24,195 nt of DNA from positions 1 through 24,195 of the forward strand of contig NZ_CALDKF010000001.1 of the NCBI RefSeq assembly GCF_937898925.1, read 5' to 3'. Below, piece by piece: positions 23,999 through 24,195 of the stretch (position 1 is the first letter of the stretch; each line of letters begins with the position of its first letter). The stretch is from an uncultured Methanobrevibacter sp. (GTDB lineage: Archaea; Methanobacteriota; Methanobacteria; Methanobacteriales; Methanobacteriaceae). The notes under the pieces were generated by a model. That model was not told the origin of the DNA. It was given only the letters and a program-made list of their open reading frames with translations, and searched no databases. The position numbers and the translations under genes were made by a program.

Positions 23999-24030
23999 TA
24001 TAAAACCTCTTTTTATTGATTAAATATATT

Positions 24031-24045
24031 TTATTTTTATAAATA
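24031..24045 (-). promoter_or_regulatory. probable TATA box of the ATPase gene
   Basis: On the minus strand TATTTATAAAAATAA lies ~33 bp before the ATG, giving a very short leader. The 46-bp repeats begin 8 bp further upstream. Confidence 0.4.
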
Positions 24046-24052
24046 TTTAAAA

Positions 24053-24195
24053 GTATCTAAAACACATTACATAATGTAAAAAAAATACAATACAAAAAGT
24101 ATCTAAAACACATTACATAATGTAAAAAAAATACAATACAAAAAGTATCTAAAACACATTACATAATGTAAAAAAAATACAATACAAAAAGTATC
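24053..24195. repeat. 46-bp tandem repeat, locus 2 (three copies, continues past the window)
   Basis: Units start with GTATCTAAAACACATTACAT at 24053, 24099 and 24145, and a fourth starts at 24191. The three full copies look identical. Each holds ACATTA-CA-TAATGT. The unit matches that at 5985-6080 at most positions. It sits just upstream of the ATPase promoter, where it could act as a set of binding sites. Confidence 0.95.

Noticed and set aside
24053..24195. 46-bp repeats considered as a second CRISPR array
   Set aside because: The whole 46-bp unit is repeated with no unique spacers, so it is a plain tandem repeat.

Overview
The window looks like a piece of a gut or rumen Methanobrevibacter genome (order Methanobacteriales). 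The DNA is very AT-rich. It has GGTGAT/GGAGG-type ribosome binding sites and archaeal TATA promoters. It encodes an MtrA-family corrinoid protein, found in methanogenic archaea, and a large secreted adhesin-like protein with a C-terminal membrane anchor, as is typical of this genus. No rRNA or tRNA genes were seen, and the species cannot be fixed from the sequence alone.

Left part (1-6,200). The window opens inside a CRISPR array: 14 repeats of 37 bp are visible, the last one degenerate, and no cas genes are in view. A convergent gene follows for a tetratricopeptide-like protein built of two copies of one ~220-residue module. Next is a divergent pair carrying gamma-glutamylcyclotransferase-like (GGCT) domains. 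One member fuses GGCT to a HEPN-type RNase-like domain; the other has a helical, toroid-like domain followed by two different GGCT domains. This pair is the best candidate for an undescribed functional system, possibly defensive or toxin-like.

Middle (6,200-15,400). A duplicated set of small genes lies here: two zinc-ribbon proteins, two acidic-tailed two-helix membrane proteins, and two membrane-anchored Ig-like proteins, one of them frameshifted. A shared upstream motif, TGTTCAAAA then 6 nt then a TATA box, precedes several of these genes and others in the window. Two tandem PAS sensor proteins follow on the minus strand. Their histidine-kinase-like C-termini are degenerate and they overlap no response regulator.

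Right part (15,400-24,195). A 1-kb control region with a perfect 24-bp palindrome and hairpins leads to the adhesin, which has a beta-helix, a probable Cys-Gln thioester domain, two DUF11-like repeats and an anchor. Then comes a 2.3-kb gene-poor stretch with a frameshifted gene remnant, strong inverted repeats and a candidate structured-RNA locus. After it are a soluble MtrA paralogue behind a long leader hairpin, a PD-(D/E)XK nuclease-like protein and an archaeal-type ATPase on the minus strand.

Small tandem duplications of about 40-58 bp recur across the window. One 46-bp family appears at two places 18 kb apart. All promoter, RNA and terminator calls are by eye.
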